Shown here: one piece after another, positions 8,690-20,300 of the stretch
How the letters are laid out: each line of letters starts with the position of its first letter
Position numbering within the stretch: the stretch's first letter is position 1
Assembly: GCF_014279835.1 (NCBI RefSeq)
Contig: NZ_CP047942.1
Coordinates: forward strand, 310,001-374,000
Direction: 5' to 3'
Source of the DNA: Synechococcus sp. MVIR-18-1
GTDB lineage: Bacteria; Cyanobacteriota; Cyanobacteriia; PCC-6307; Cyanobiaceae
Length of the DNA stretch: 64,000 nucleotides
Program-made: the position numbers and the translations under genes
The notes under the pieces: generated by a model
Seen by the model: the letters and a program-made list of their open reading frames with translations, nothing else
Database searches by the model: none
What the model was told of the DNA's origin: nothing

Positions 8690-9814
8690 GTGACGTTCGC
8701 GAGTACTCCTCTCGCAGTCGCTTCGGCGAGTCTTGTGGTCGCTGCTGTGATTACGACTCTGCTCGTCCCCTTAGTGCGGGGGTTGGGTTTGAGATTGGGC
8801 CTCACGGATCAGCCTGATTCGCGCAAGCAGCACACCACCCCCATGGTGCGGTTGGGGGGTATCGCTTTAGTTCTGGGCTTTTGTTTGTCCCTTGGGGTGA
8901 CGTGGTGGATGGGCGGGTTTGGCCTGTTGGCTCCGGCCCGTGACCAGCTCATTTGGACCACGCTTGCTGGCTCTCTCTGTTTTTTCGTGATCGGTCTTTC
9001 CGACGATCTGTTTGCTCTGTCTCCTTGGCCGCGCTTGGCAGGTCAGGTTGCCGTTTCGGTGGTTGTTTGGTCCCAGGGCGTCCGGATTGGAGCGATTGAT
9101 CTGCCTTGGTTAGCCAGCAGCTCTGAAGCTTTGCTGCTTCCTGACCTGCTCAGCTTGGTCGCCACGGTGATTTGGCTGGTGGGGATCACCAATGCAATCA
9201 ACTGGCTCGATGGCCTTGATGGTTTAGCCGCAGGTGTTGCTGGAATCGCAGCGGTTGGCTTGGTGTCAGTGAGTTTTTCACTCCATCAGTCAGCGGCTGC
9301 TTTTCTTGCTGCCGCGTTAGCTGGAAGTTGCCTTGGTTTCCTCCGCCACAACTTCAATCCAGCTCGCATTTTTATGGGTGATGGCGGATCGTATTTTTTG
9401 GGATTCACCCTTGCCGCCGTGAGCATTGTTGGCCCGGCGAAAGGGCTCACAACGGTGAGCTTGTTGCTGCCGTTGTTGATTCTTTCGTTGCCCTTGGCCG
9501 ATATGTCGGCCGTGATTATGGGGCGTCTCAGCGATGGTCGCTCCCCCTTCTATCCAGATCGACGCCATCTGCATCACCGCCTTCTTCGTGCTGGCTTTAG
9601 CCATCGCCGCACAGTTGTTTTGATCTACGTGTTTACGCAATGGCTGGCGTCATTGGCCATGGTGGTGGCCAATGTGGAAATGCGTTTTCTCTGGCTTGGG
9701 CTGGCTACGGCCATCCTTGTGGCCACGGTTGTGACCATCAATCGTCAGCGTCATCTCGAAGCGGCAGTTGAGTCTTCAGGCTTGGACCCTTCAGACCCTG
9801 ATCGCCATGGCTGA
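8690..9814 (+). CDS. WecA/MraY-type polyprenyl-phosphate sugar-1-phosphate transferase
   Basis: 374 aa from a GTG at 8690; no better in-frame ATG is near. About 10-11 membrane segments. Motifs of the WecA/TagO branch are seen: [47 protein letters not shown], and the histidine motif [17 protein letters not shown]. The enzyme should transfer a HexNAc-1-phosphate from UDP-sugar to undecaprenyl phosphate, starting a surface polysaccharide. The HHR-type motif favours WecA over MraY. Its stop overlaps the cinA start by 8 bases. Confidence 0.88.
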   Translation: MTFASTPLAVASASLVVAAVITTLLVPLVRGLGLRLGLTDQPDSRKQHTTPMVRLGGIALVLGFCLSLGVTWWMGGFGLLAPARDQLIWTTLAGSLCFFVIGLSDDLFALSPWPRLAGQVAVSVVVWSQGVRIGAIDLPWLASSSEALLLPDLLSLVATVIWLVGITNAINWLDGLDGLAAGVAGIAAVGLVSVSFSLHQSAAAFLAAALAGSCLGFLRHNFNPARIFMGDGGSYFLGFTLAAVSIVGPAKGLTTVSLLLPLLILSLPLADMSAVIMGRLSDGRSPFYPDRRHLHHRLLRAGFSHRRTVVLIYVFTQWLASLAMVVANVEMRFLWLGLATAILVATVVTINRQRHLEAAVESSGLDPSDPDRHG

Positions 9815-11078
9815 TCGCTCGGACCGCTCTGGTGTTGAGATCCTCTGTGTTGGGACGGAGCTTCTGCTTGGCAACATCCTCAACGGCAATGCCCGTTGGC
9901 TGTCAGAGGAGCTTGCCTCCCTTGGCCTTCCTCATTTTCGCCAAACCGTTGTGGGCGACAACCGCGATCGCCTGATTGCCCTGGTTCAGGAGATCGCGCA
10001 ACGCTCCAGCGTGTTGATCGTGACCGGTGGGCTTGGACCAACCCCGGATGATCTCACCACGGAGGCGATTGCAGCTGCGTTTTCTGTTCCTTTGGAAGAG
10101 CGAGCCGAGGTTTGGTCTGACATCGAAGAGAAAGCCCGTAGCCGCGGTCGTACCCCTGGACCTGAAACCCGTCGTCAGGCGCTCTTGCCTGTTGGAGCTG
10201 AGGTTTTACGCAATCCAACGGGAACCGCTCCCGGCATGATCTGGACCCCGGTGCCTGGATTCACCGTTCTCACGTTTCCGGGAGTGCCCAGTGAGATGAA
10301 AGCGATGTGGAAGGCCACGGCCGCGCCCTGGTTCCGGTCGTCTGGGCTCTCCAAAGGTGTGTTTGTGAGCCGCCTGCTTCATTTCTGGGGAATCGGGGAA
10401 TCCACGTTGGCCGAACAGGTGGCCGATCTGTTGGATGGGGTTAACCCCACCGTTGCGCCCTATGCCGGCCGCGGAGAGGTGAAGCTCAGGATTACGGCTT
10501 GCGCTGATGAGCCCTCGAAGGCTTGGCTGCTGGTGGATCAAACCGAGCATGAGTTGCGCCAGCGCACGGGCAACCTTTGCTTTGGCGTGGATCAAGATTC
10601 GCTGGCCTCTGTTGTTTTGAAGCGGCTGGCGCAAGCCGGCCAAACCCTTTCTGTGGCTGAATCCTGCACGGGGGGAGGGTTAGGCGCTCAGCTCACAGCG
10701 GTGCCTGGCGCGTCTGCCGTGATGCTGGGCGGGGTGATCTCCTATGCCAATGCCATCAAGCGAGATCTGTTATCCGTGCCTGAACAGCTGCTCGAGCAGC
10801 ACGGTGCCGTGAGTGCGCCAGTGGCCGAGGCGATGGCGCTGGGTGTTCGTCGTCTCACCGGATCGGATTGGGCGCTTTCGATTACGGGAATCGCCGGCCC
10901 TGATGGCGGAACGCTGGAAAAGCCCGTGGGATTGGTGTTTGTTGGTGTTGCTGGGCCGGATGGATGCAGCAGTGAGATGTTGCTCTTGGGCCCCACCCGT
11001 GGTCGGGAGTGGATCCGGACCGTTAGCGCTGGTGAGGTTTTGAATTGTCTTCGCTTGCGCTTGCTGGCTCACTCTTAG
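9807..11078 (+). CDS. cinA: CinA-like protein (COG1058 domain plus C-terminal amidohydrolase domain)
   Basis: 423 aa from the ATG at 9807. The N-terminal molybdopterin-binding-type domain (about 1-165) has [22 protein letters not shown] and [17 protein letters not shown]. The C-terminal CinA/PncC domain (about 265-423) has [20 protein letters not shown] and [18 protein letters not shown]. Full-length CinA proteins combine pyridine-nucleotide pyrophosphatase and NMN deamidase activities in several bacteria; here the role is inferred. It overlaps the upstream transferase gene by 8 bases. Confidence 0.93.
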   Translation: MADRSDRSGVEILCVGTELLLGNILNGNARWLSEELASLGLPHFRQTVVGDNRDRLIALVQEIAQRSSVLIVTGGLGPTPDDLTTEAIAAAFSVPLEERAEVWSDIEEKARSRGRTPGPETRRQALLPVGAEVLRNPTGTAPGMIWTPVPGFTVLTFPGVPSEMKAMWKATAAPWFRSSGLSKGVFVSRLLHFWGIGESTLAEQVADLLDGVNPTVAPYAGRGEVKLRITACADEPSKAWLLVDQTEHELRQRTGNLCFGVDQDSLASVVLKRLAQAGQTLSVAESCTGGGLGAQLTAVPGASAVMLGGVISYANAIKRDLLSVPEQLLEQHGAVSAPVAEAMALGVRRLTGSDWALSITGIAGPDGGTLEKPVGLVFVGVAGPDGCSSEMLLLGPTRGREWIRTVSAGEVLNCLRLRLLAHS

Positions 11079-11175
11079 GAGGAGGGCGAGGAGAAAGAGG
11101 GCTGGATGGCGAGATCCAGTGGATTGGATTGAACGCTGCTTGCCTCTAGGGTTTTGAGTGAATTGTCGAGTGGGA

Positions 11176-12582
11176 ATGAGCAGCGGAACCCTGTACGACA
11201 AAGTTTGGGATCTTCATCGCGTTTCGGAACTTTCTGGTGGATCCACCCAGCTGTTGATTGGGTTGCATCTGATCCACGAAGTCACGAGCCCTCAGGCTTT
11301 TGTGGCCCTGGAAGACAAGGGATTGAAGGTGCGTTGTCCGGAGCGAACGGTGGCAACGGTGGACCACATTGTTCCCACCACCAATCAGGCCAGGCCCTTT
11401 GCTGATCCATTGGCGGAGGAGATGCTCAGCACCCTGGAACGCAATTGCAGCAAGCATGGAATCGAGCTCAATGGGATTGGCAGTGGTCGTCAAGGAATCG
11501 TGCATGTGATCGCGCCGGAGCTGGGACTAACGCAGCCCGGCATGACGGTGGCCTGCGGCGATTCGCACACGTCAACGCACGGTGCCTTTGGAGCGATCGC
11601 CTTTGGTATTGGTACATCTCAGGTTCGTGATGTGCTGGCAAGCCAAAGCTTGGCGATGAACAAACTCAAGGTCCGCCGCCTTTGGGTTGACAATCAGCTG
11701 AGCCCAGGGGTGTTTGCTAAAGACTTGATCCTGCATGTGATTCGTTCGCTTGGGGTTAAGGCTGGGGTTGGCCATGCCTATGAGTTCGCCGGACCGGCAA
11801 TCGACGCTCTTTCGATGGAGGAGCGGATGACCCTCTGCAACATGGCGATTGAGGGGGGCGCTCGCTGCGGCTATGTCAATCCCGACCAGACAACCTTTGA
11901 CTACTTGGAGGGCCGCCCTTCAGCACCGAGTAGTGAAGCCTGGCAGCGGGCGACGCGTTGGTGGCGTTCCCTGGCATCGAATGCTGATGCCGTCTTTGAC
12001 GATGAGCTGCGATTTGATGCAGCAACGATTGCCCCAACGGTGACCTGGGGGATTACCCCCGGTCAGGGGATCGGCGTGGATGAGCAGGTCCCCAAGCCTG
12101 AGCAACTGGATCCTGCCGATCGACCGATCGCGGAAGAGGCTTACCGCTATATGGATTTAAAGCCTGGCCAGGCCATTGCCGGCGTGCCGGTGGATGTCTG
12201 CTTTATCGGCAGTTGCACGAATGGTCGCTTGAGTGATCTCAAGGCGGCGGCGGCTGTGGCACGGGGGAGGCAAGTGGCTGCTGGGATCAAGGCCTTTGTG
12301 GTTCCGGGCTCCGAGCAGGTGGCTCGTGCTGCTGAGGCGGAAGGCCTTGACCAAGTGTTTCGCGATGCGGGATTTGAGTGGCGTGAGCCTGGTTGCTCGA
12401 TGTGCCTCGCGATGAATCCTGACCGTCTTGAGGGGCGTCAGATCAGTGCGAGTTCCAGTAATCGCAACTTCAAAGGCCGCCAGGGATCAGCCAGCGGGCG
12501 CACCTTGCTGATGAGCCCTGCCATGGTCGCCGCCGCTGCGGTAACTGGTCATGTCAGCGATGTTCGCTTGCTCGGGGTCTGA
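11176..12582 (+). CDS. leuC: 3-isopropylmalate dehydratase large subunit
   Basis: 468 aa from the ATG at 11176; a GTG 18 bases upstream is less likely. An aconitase-superfamily enzyme of leucine synthesis that isomerises 2- and 3-isopropylmalate together with LeuD. The iron-sulfur ligands are seen in [12 protein letters not shown] and in [13 protein letters not shown]. Other family signatures are [19 protein letters not shown] and [11 protein letters not shown]. leuD follows after 72 bases, so both subunits are probably on one transcript. Confidence 0.97.
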   Translation: MSSGTLYDKVWDLHRVSELSGGSTQLLIGLHLIHEVTSPQAFVALEDKGLKVRCPERTVATVDHIVPTTNQARPFADPLAEEMLSTLERNCSKHGIELNGIGSGRQGIVHVIAPELGLTQPGMTVACGDSHTSTHGAFGAIAFGIGTSQVRDVLASQSLAMNKLKVRRLWVDNQLSPGVFAKDLILHVIRSLGVKAGVGHAYEFAGPAIDALSMEERMTLCNMAIEGGARCGYVNPDQTTFDYLEGRPSAPSSEAWQRATRWWRSLASNADAVFDDELRFDAATIAPTVTWGITPGQGIGVDEQVPKPEQLDPADRPIAEEAYRYMDLKPGQAIAGVPVDVCFIGSCTNGRLSDLKAAAAVARGRQVAAGIKAFVVPGSEQVARAAEAEGLDQVFRDAGFEWREPGCSMCLAMNPDRLEGRQISASSSNRNFKGRQGSASGRTLLMSPAMVAAAAVTGHVSDVRLLGV

Positions 12583-12654
12583 TCTTCGGCTGTGGCGGGA
12601 GAGTCCCGCACTCTTTCAGTGTTTTGGTTGCTGTTTTATTTCTCAAGATCCTTC

Positions 12655-13290
12655 ATGACGCAGACCCACGATTTTCCCCAAGGCCTAATTACCAAGATTG
12701 AGGGCCGCGCCCTTGTCTTGCGGGGTGATGACATCGATACCGATCGGATTATTCCGGCTCGATTTCTGAAATGCGTGAGTTTTGAGGCGCTCGGCGCTCA
12801 GGTCTTTGCTGACGACCGAAAGGAGCTCGACGGAGGCCATCCTTTTGACCTTCCTGCGCATCAGGGAGCCTCGATTTTGGTGGTGAATGACAACTTCGGT
12901 TGTGGCTCGAGTCGTGAGCATGCCCCGCAAGCCTTAATGCGTTGGGGGATCCGTGCCCTGATTGGGGTGAGTTTTGCGGAAATTTTTTATGGCAATTGCT
13001 TGGCCTTAGGAATCCCTTGTGCTAAAGCCAGTCAGGACCAGGTGCGTGCTTTGCAAGATGCAATGGCCCAAGACCCTGCAGCAACCTGGACCTTCGACCT
13101 GGAGACCTCCAGTTGCAGCAGTGATCTTGGTCATTGGTCGATCGAAGTGGATCCAGGACCGCGCGATATGTTGCTTTCAGGCCGTTGGGATGCAACGGGG
13201 CAGCTTTTGTCTCGGGATGCGGAGCTGCAGAGCACGCTCGATCGGCTTCCTTACTTAAACGGGTTCCGAACGGATACGGCAGACACTTGA
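12655..13290 (+). CDS. leuD: 3-isopropylmalate dehydratase small subunit
   Basis: 211 aa from the ATG at 12655 (MTQTHDFPQG). Swivel-domain partner of LeuC. Visible signatures are LRGDDIDTDRIIPARFLKC and VVNDNFGCGSSREHAPQAL. Reading the frame from further upstream would add a hydrophobic leader not expected of a cytosolic subunit. A short perfect repeat (GCGGGA gag TCCCGC, 12595-12609) lies between leuC and leuD; it has no T run and is probably not a terminator. Confidence 0.96.
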   Translation: MTQTHDFPQGLITKIEGRALVLRGDDIDTDRIIPARFLKCVSFEALGAQVFADDRKELDGGHPFDLPAHQGASILVVNDNFGCGSSREHAPQALMRWGIRALIGVSFAEIFYGNCLALGIPCAKASQDQVRALQDAMAQDPAATWTFDLETSSCSSDLGHWSIEVDPGPRDMLLSGRWDATGQLLSRDAELQSTLDRLPYLNGFRTDTADT

Positions 13291-13326
13291 TTTAGTGTCT
13301 ATGAAGGAAGAAGCGGCATCGACGTC

Positions 13327-13818
13327 ATGACATTCCTTATGAAGCGCATCTGGTGTGCTTTTAGCTCGATGGCCCTGTTGCTCGGACCCTCGGCTGTTGA
13401 GGCGGGCTCGGTGACAGCGATTGCGGTTGAGCCTTTTGGTACCCCGCTTGAACGTTTGCTTAAGAGTGGCGCTTGTCACGGATGTGATTTACGCGATGCC
13501 GATCTACGCGGCCATCATCTGATCGGGGCTGATTTGCGTGATGCTGATCTACGCGGGGCAAAGCTCAATGGGGCGAATCTTGAAGGGGCCGATTTGAGTG
13601 GTGCCAGGCTTGATGGCGCTCGTTTGCAGGGTGCGATGTTGAGCAATGCCGATCTCTCAGGCACTGATCTCCGCGATGCCGACTTACGCGATTCGGTTGT
13701 GATCAATGCCTATGCACCTGGAGTGCAAACCGAGGGAATGCAGTTTGCAGGGTCTGATCTCACCGGAAGTCATTTGATCTATGGCGGTGGTCCTGATGAC
13801 GAAGCCACAGATTTTTAG
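13327..13818 (+). CDS. Secreted pentapeptide-repeat protein
   Basis: 163 aa. A signal peptide of about 27 residues (MKRIWCAFSSMALLLG, then SAVEAG) suggests export to the periplasm or thylakoid lumen. Residues about 50-130 are tandem A(D/N)LXX repeats such as ADLRDADLRGAKLNGANLEG, which should fold as a right-handed quadrilateral beta helix. A Cys pair in SGACHGCDLRDADL lies just before the repeats and could form a disulfide. The function of lumenal pentapeptide proteins in cyanobacteria is unclear. The stop is 9 bases from the end of the convergent DUF3769 gene. Confidence 0.85.
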   Translation: MTFLMKRIWCAFSSMALLLGPSAVEAGSVTAIAVEPFGTPLERLLKSGACHGCDLRDADLRGHHLIGADLRDADLRGAKLNGANLEGADLSGARLDGARLQGAMLSNADLSGTDLRDADLRDSVVINAYAPGVQTEGMQFAGSDLTGSHLIYGGGPDDEATDF

Positions 13819-13827
13819 AAAAAGAGA

Positions 13828-16800
13828 TTAAAAGGGGCGGCTGTCGAGCTCGTTTGATGGGTTGTAAGGGACGAAAGGCACTCCAGTTCCCGTGAAGTTG
13901 AAATCATTCAGGCGGAATCTGAATCCGCCTACCCCTTGATAGGGATTGAAGTAGAAGCCAAAGTCATAAGAGCGGCGCTGCCAGCGCAGTTCAATGTTGG
14001 AATTGATCACATCGCCATAAAATTCTGAAGCGGGATCAATATTTAAGCCTATGCCTGCATTAATAATCAAAGGCCCTGCAATCTGTTGTGTTATGCCAAG
14101 TCCCAAAGTTCCCAGGTCAATGGCTTGGTCAAAGCTGAATGGACTGGAGCCTTGTTTAAGAGTTCCCCCTCCAGTGATAGACAGCCGGGTGTAATCAAGG
14201 AAAGGTTTGCTAAATGTACCCAAGGTGAGAGTGGGTCCACCACTGAGGCTAATGGTGGTTTGACGTTCGCCATCGCCGTAGGCAGCTAAGAGTGTGTTGA
14301 TGTTGGTGTTGAAGGCCAAGCCTGGAACGATGGCAACCGGGGAGTAGCGATAGGCCGCTTGAGGCGTTAAAGCTACATGTTGACCACGCCAGATTGGATA
14401 ACTACTGTTTAGAGAACCGTAAAAGTTCGCTCGCCATAAATCGGTGAGATTTTCACTTTCAAATTGTTCGGCTTGATAATTTCCAGCTCCGATGCGCCAG
14501 ATATAGTTGTTGGTTAGCTTTGCGACGTTGAAAGCTCCTCTTTGTTCGAGGAAGCTGCCGAAGGCGGAGTAAACATCAGTCTCTCCTAATGATCCGTTAT
14601 AAGCGCGATATCGATAGGCAGAAAATGCTCTTACTTTGGCTTCGCCGATCCAGGGGAGATTAACGCTTTTCCTTAATTCGCCCCAAAAGCGACTCCCATT
14701 CATGAAATTGGCAGGATTGAAAGTACTTATATCAGCATTAGCTTCAGCTTCCCACCCCCAGATCTTGCTGGTTAACTCTGCCTCTAATCCGAAAACATCA
14801 CTAGCATTTAGCGGTTGACTTACAGTGCCACTAGCAATCGAGCTGCCAGGCTCTACGTAGCTATTTGTTTTTCCATTGATGGCTCGTTGTAAAAGGATTT
14901 GTGGTTGAAGGCTCAGCAGAGTGTTTTTGCTTAGTTCGAACGGCTTGATATCCCGTCCAACGAAAAAGCCATCTCGATCTTCGTTGTCGATCCCGAATAC
15001 CCAACGATTTTCAACTTCTTCCTCTTTTGTGATGCGTTGCGTCCGGCTTACTGGGATAGGGAGGCGTTCCTCCACGATCAATCGATTGCGTTGGCTCTCA
15101 ATCAGGATGTCCCCATTGGGTTGCTCTTTAGCGATGACATCTTCGGCATCAATTCTTGTTTGAGCAGGTGTAAATGGATCATTCGTAAAACCCATCCGTT
15201 TGGCTTTCCAGCCGTCAGGTGAGATTGAAACCTGTGATGCTTGAATTCGCCATCGGCTGATTGAGCCAGAGATCAGCGGAGTACTGCCGAGGTTATTGAG
15301 CTGAGACGGTCCAGCTCCACCAAATTGATTGCTTTCTCTAACTGCATTGTTGTTAATTCCTCCAGGCACTCCAAATCGTCGTTCAATCGTGAGAGTTTGT
15401 TGGAACTGAATGCTGTCGACTCTTTGATCGATCATGGCGATCGCTTGTACGCGCAACTCCTCCTGTTCACGTGGAGACATCTCTGAGTAACGCGACTGAG
15501 CAAGCGGTTGAACGGGCTGCACTACTTGCTTCCCGCCAGTGCCGAGGGTGATTTCTTCGAGCTTCTCGTTCAGCGTGAGCAGGGGCGGTCGGGTGGCGCG
15601 ATCAGGATCTGGGCAGCCCAAAGGAGGCGGCACATCGGCGATTTGGGTTGAAATGGGATCTTCGCCCCAGCGGTAGCGCAAACCGAGGAGGTAAGCATTG
15701 CTTCCTTCTTTCACTCCGCTGTAGGTGCCAAACGCTCCGGAGCGATGGTGAATCCTTCCGACTAATGAAAGCTGATCAGAGACTGAGGCTTCGAGCTCGA
15801 AGGCCAAGTAGTTCAGCAGCTGGGTGTAGTTCTCCCGATATGTGCGTTCGTAGTTACTCACCGAGGAGTTGAAACTGATTCCTTCCACAAACCCAAAGCT
15901 CAGCCAAGGCTGCAGCCAGAGTCGTGCCCCAAGGCCAACGATCGCTTCTCCAAACAGTTGATCAGGCGTGTCGGCATTGGGCACAGCCTGGTTGAAGGGT
16001 CCACCAGGTTGTTTGAACGCCTGATGGCCGAATAAATCGGCCTCCAATTCAAGAGCAAAAGGTCCAGCGCGCCAAATCCGCTTTTGCATGCTCACCCCCA
16101 GGAGATATTCCTCGCGCATTCGCCCGTTGAACAGAAAGGTGTCTCCAAAATTGGAGTCAATCATCTGCCCGCCCCATGCGGTCACGGCCCATGGGTGGGG
16201 GTGCCAGTCGGGGATCGGTGGAAGCGGCACCGGGCAGGCCATGTCGGAATCTGTTGACGTTGATGCGCTGATTTCCGTCGCAGGTTCCGGGACTTCCCAG
16301 GTGGGAGTTGGCGCAAGCTCTGTATCCCAGATGCTGTCTCCGCTCGGCTGATCGCTGATCTGTCCCGCGGTTCTGCCACCCAACTCCATAGCAAGAGCGG
16401 TTGGGAAGCCAAGGCCTGAGCTCTCGAGGACAGGAAGGGTCTGCTTGGTCGGTGGTTCGACAGCCTGGGGTGAGGATTGGAAGCCTGCGGACAGCTCATC
16501 GAGTTCAAGAACGCCGTAAACGTCTTCTAATTCTCCGCTGTTTTGGATCAGGCTGTAGCGGAAGGTGCTTGCCTGGAAGTACTGCGACCCACGACGTAGT
16601 CGCACGCTTCCACGAGCAAACAAGGTGTTGAAGTTGCTGTCAAATTCGACTCGATCGGCCTGAAGCATGCCTCCACGGAGTTGAGCTTGAACATTGCCTT
16701 CAGCAACAAAAAGCCCTCGGCGCGCATCAAACGATTGCCGGTCAGCCTTGAGATCAATTTCTTCTGGAGGCTTGGCGTTGGAGGGTTGGCTTGTTTCTGC

Positions 16801-17028
16801 AGAGTCCTGAGGATTTGCCGTGGGACTGGGAAGAACGACTGGCTCTACGTCGATCGGTACCGGACCAGCTTCAGAGAAAGAATGATCAGTACTTTCTAAC
16901 TCCGCCTCAACTGTCTCGATCTTTTCGAGAGAGGAGCCCACACTCTGAGAGTGGACAGGAGCCCCTGTCAGCGCAGCGGCAACAGCCAGTGATCCTGCGA
17001 TCCTGGTGATGGGGCTAAACGCCGACAA
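13828..17028 (-). CDS. DUF3769 protein with OstA/LptD-like N-domain, probable outer-membrane protein
   Basis: 1066 aa. A signal peptide (LAVAAALTGAPVHSQS) is followed by a low-complexity acidic/proline linker. An OstA-like beta-jellyroll segment lies at about residues 90-185 (FDARRGLFVAEGNVQAQLRG, ADRVEFDSNFNTLFARGSVR). The long C-terminal part is rich in alternating aromatic strands and ends in a phenylalanine (NELDSRPF), as many outer-membrane barrels do. The architecture suggests a cyanobacterial LptD-like LPS-assembly protein or barrel. This is an inference from pattern; the family's function is not established. psbI lies upstream on the same strand. Confidence 0.82.
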   Translation of the reverse strand: MSAFSPITRIAGSLAVAAALTGAPVHSQSVGSSLEKIETVEAELESTDHSFSEAGPVPIDVEPVVLPSPTANPQDSAETSQPSNAKPPEEIDLKADRQSFDARRGLFVAEGNVQAQLRGGMLQADRVEFDSNFNTLFARGSVRLRRGSQYFQASTFRYSLIQNSGELEDVYGVLELDELSAGFQSSPQAVEPPTKQTLPVLESSGLGFPTALAMELGGRTAGQISDQPSGDSIWDTELAPTPTWEVPEPATEISASTSTDSDMACPVPLPPIPDWHPHPWAVTAWGGQMIDSNFGDTFLFNGRMREEYLLGVSMQKRIWRAGPFALELEADLFGHQAFKQPGGPFNQAVPNADTPDQLFGEAIVGLGARLWLQPWLSFGFVEGISFNSSVSNYERTYRENYTQLLNYLAFELEASVSDQLSLVGRIHHRSGAFGTYSGVKEGSNAYLLGLRYRWGEDPISTQIADVPPPLGCPDPDRATRPPLLTLNEKLEEITLGTGGKQVVQPVQPLAQSRYSEMSPREQEELRVQAIAMIDQRVDSIQFQQTLTIERRFGVPGGINNNAVRESNQFGGAGPSQLNNLGSTPLISGSISRWRIQASQVSISPDGWKAKRMGFTNDPFTPAQTRIDAEDVIAKEQPNGDILIESQRNRLIVEERLPIPVSRTQRITKEEEVENRWVFGIDNEDRDGFFVGRDIKPFELSKNTLLSLQPQILLQRAINGKTNSYVEPGSSIASGTVSQPLNASDVFGLEAELTSKIWGWEAEANADISTFNPANFMNGSRFWGELRKSVNLPWIGEAKVRAFSAYRYRAYNGSLGETDVYSAFGSFLEQRGAFNVAKLTNNYIWRIGAGNYQAEQFESENLTDLWRANFYGSLNSSYPIWRGQHVALTPQAAYRYSPVAIVPGLAFNTNINTLLAAYGDGERQTTISLSGGPTLTLGTFSKPFLDYTRLSITGGGTLKQGSSPFSFDQAIDLGTLGLGITQQIAGPLIINAGIGLNIDPASEFYGDVINSNIELRWQRRSYDFGFYFNPYQGVGGFRFRLNDFNFTGTGVPFVPYNPSNELDSRPF

Positions 17029-17121
17029 AAGAAATCAGCAATGGCAAGCGATCCTGCCATGTGCAAAGGCTTTTAAACGTGAGGTCGAACCAGTGCTCGG
17101 CGTGACCCTGTTACGTAGGAC

Positions 17122-17241
17122 TCAATCTTCGAGATCTTTCCGGCTGGGTGTGCGGCTTGGGTCGCTGGCTAGGAAGCCAAAGACAAAGATGCCGAGAAAG
17201 AAAAAGACGACGGAATAAACCGAAATCTTGAGGGCAAGCAT
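17122..17241 (-). CDS. psbI: Photosystem II reaction centre protein I
   Basis: 39 aa, ATG at 17241, TGA at 17122-17124. The peptide begins [15 protein letters not shown], continues [13 protein letters not shown], and ends in [10 protein letters not shown]. One membrane helix plus this stromal tail is diagnostic for PsbI, a core subunit near PsbA and CP43. It is divergent from the GH38 gene (61 bases apart) and 93 bases upstream of DUF3769. Confidence 0.95.
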   Translation of the reverse strand: MLALKISVYSVVFFFLGIFVFGFLASDPSRTPSRKDLED

Positions 17242-17302
17242 GGCAACCGACCGGCGTCTGAAATTTGATCGCCATCCTATGGCGGAATGATGGAATAACA
17301 CG

Positions 17303-20300
17303 ATGGAGAAGCCTCTGCAAGCCCCGGGATCGGAGTGGATTGAAACGTTTCGATGTCGGAGTCGCGTTGATCTGCACCCTGGCTGGTGGCGACGTGGTGA
17401 TCAGGAACGGCGGCCGGTACTGGCTGAACCCTGGGGACGACACCACCGTCCCGATTGGGCTGAACGCGGACTTTTAATTTGGCCGCGAGGTGGCAACTGG
17501 TTGCACCTCGAGCAGACCCTCGTCTGTCCAAAATCCTGGACGCAGGCCAGCGCGTCCTGTGAACGACTGGTGTTGAGCTGGTGGGCCGATGCCGTGCGCC
17601 TCCGCGTTGATGGGGTCCTGGTGCATGAGGGCGACCTCTTCGATACCCGCTGCCGTTGGCTCCTCCCTGAGGATTGGAGGAGAGGTGAGGGCCTGCGGAT
17701 CCAGCTGGAGTTGCGCAGTCCTTGTCATGACGATGGAGCTCTCATTCAGAGCGCTCTCGTCCAGGAACCTCTGATCGCTCACTGCGACCCGGATCGGGCG
17801 TTGCTCCCTGAAGCCTTGGAGCTGTCCTTGGCAAGAGGAGAGTCGCTTCCGGATGCTGTGTTGTCTTGCGACCCGATGGCATCAGAGGCCATTGCCTTGG
17901 TTGATCGTCACTTGGTGGCCTGCCCTAAGCCAGTGGGTGCGGTGCATTGGCTGGGCCATGCCCACCTTGACCTCGCCTGGCTTTGGCCTGTGGCTGATAC
18001 CTGGCAAGCGGCGGAACGCACCTTTTGCTCTGCTCTCGATCTGATGGAGCGTTATCCGGAGCTGCACTTTGCGCACTCCACCCCTGCTCTTTATGCCTGG
18101 GTGGAACGCCATCGCCCGGCCTTGCATGCACGGATTCAGCAGGCCAGCCGTGAGGGTCGCTGGGAGCCGATCAATGGCCCTTGGGTCGAAACCGATTGCG
18201 TTCTGGTGAGTACCGCCTCCCTGTCGCGTCAGTTCAGTCTTGGACAGGAGGACAGCCAGAGGCGTTTCCCCGAATGGCGGCATGACTTGGCTTGGCTGCC
18301 TGACAGTTTTGGGTTCGCCGCCGGACTTCCCGCTGTGGCGGCTGCCAACGGAGTGCGCTGGTTCTGCACGCACAAACTGGCCTGGAATGCCACCAACCGC
18401 TTCCCCCATCGGTTGTTTCGCTGGCGAAGCCGCGGAGGAGCGGAGGTCTTAGCGCTGATGCTGCCTGGAATCGGCACCGATGGCGATCCTGTCGCGATCG
18501 CAACAGAGCAGCGCGATTTCCAATCTGCCACTGGGGTGGAGCAGGCGATCTGGCTCCCAGGGGTTGGCGATCATGGTGGCGGTCCCACTGCCGAGATGCT
18601 GGAACAGCTAAGGCTTTGGGACGGACAGCCGCAGGCTGTGACCCAGCAGCCCGGAACGCTGCGCGCTTATCTCGATCACCTAGAGCCTTGGTGCTCCACC
18701 TTGCCGGTCTGGCGCGATGAGCTGTATCTCGAGCTACATCGGGGTTGCGCGACCAGTCGGCCTGATCAGAAGCGTCACAATCGCAGTTTGGAGCGGCTTC
18801 TTCGAGAAGCTGAGCTTGCGGCTGCCTTGCTTGGGCCTCGGGCGAAGGCTCTGATGCCCAGCCACGAGCAGGCCAGCGATTGGCGACCTCTGCTGTTCCA
18901 ACAATTTCATGACATCCTCCCGGGCACATCGATCCCGGAGGTGTTTGAACAGGCTGAACCGATCTGGCGTGATGCTCGCCGCCGTGCGGCCCGTGGCCGA
19001 GATCAGCTGTTAGGCCATCTGTTCTCATCGCATCAAGACGGTTTGGTGTCCGATCCCCATCGCTCCCACTGGACCTGGTGCGGCTTGCAGCCCCTTGCGC
19101 ACTGGTCACCGTTGTTGCGCTTGCCTCAAGGGCATTGGTCCAGCGCTGGGCAACTCCTCCCTGAGCAGGCTGCTCCTTCCGGTGGTGTTTGGGTGCAACT
19201 GCCTTGTTGCGAAGGCGTTTGCGCGCTTCCGCTGCAGCGCAGCCATGCGCCTCTGGGGTCGGCCTTGCCCGTGCGCCACCCCGTGAGTGTGGAGGTGTTG
19301 TCGTCGGGGGTATGGAGGCTGAGCAATGGTGTGGTGTCTGCGGATGTGAGCGCCCATGGGCTGATTCAGCTGCACGACGCAAATGGTGTGCCACAGCTCA
19401 GCGAACCCATGCGATTGCTGCGCTTTTCCGATCGAGGGGAGTTTTGGGACGCTTGGGATTTGGCCGCTGATTACCGCCAACATCCGCTGCCGATGGCCGA
19501 AAACTGGTCGGCGGAATTCGTGGAGTCGGGCCCTCTGACAGCGCGGATCGTGCTGCGCACGGTTGCTGGATTGAGCAAGGTCCGCTTGGACCTCTTGCTG
19601 CAGGCCGATTCGCCTTGGATCGAGGCCCAGCTCAGTGTCTACTGGCAGCAGACCCATGAATTGTTGCGGCTGGAATTGCCGTTAAAGAGCCCTGCTGTGC
19701 GTTGGGCTGCTGATACGAGTGGTGGAGTGATCGAGCGACCAGCACAAGCCTTCACTCCTTTTGAACAAGAGCGTTGGGAAGTGCCTGTGATCTCCTGGCT
19801 GGCTGCAGAAGCAGAAGCTCCCGGGGGTGGGTTGGCTGTCTTGCTGGATGGTCCTCAAGGTGTCGATGCCAGCGCGAACCATCTGGGAGTGTCCCTGCTT
19901 CGAGGTCCAACCTGGCCTGACCCTTCAGCCGATCATGGATGGCACCGACACCGGTTGGCCTTTATGCCAGCGATGTTGGGTTGGAACCGCAGTGGTGTGG
20001 CCCAGGCCGCGATTCGATTCAGGGAGCCCGGATGGATGGGACCTGTTGCGCTGGATCAGCGTTGGCAAGGGCTTCCCGCTTTGCCCATCGGCCTGGTGCC
20101 GATTTCAATCCGATCAGCGCAGGGTGATGGGCAAAGCGATAAGGCGGTTCAAATTGAGTTGCTCAATCCAGGACCAGCGCGTCAGCGTTGGTGCCCGGGG
20201 AGCGATTGGAGGCTGAGCTGCGCCAAGTCCAGCGACCGGAAGACCGTCTGGGAGGTGCACCCTGGCGAGCTCACCACCTTGCTACTGGAGAACGTTCAAT

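Noticed and set aside
12595-12609. Short hairpin GCGGGA/TCCCGC between leuC and leuD
   Set aside because: Only 6 bp with a 3-base loop and no T run; too weak to call a terminator or attenuator.
18234-19394. Long minus-strand reading frame (386 codons) inside the GH38 gene
   Set aside because: It is antisense to a full-length, motif-bearing mannosidase. Its Arg/Pro/Ala/His-rich product is typical of a GC-rich shadow frame.
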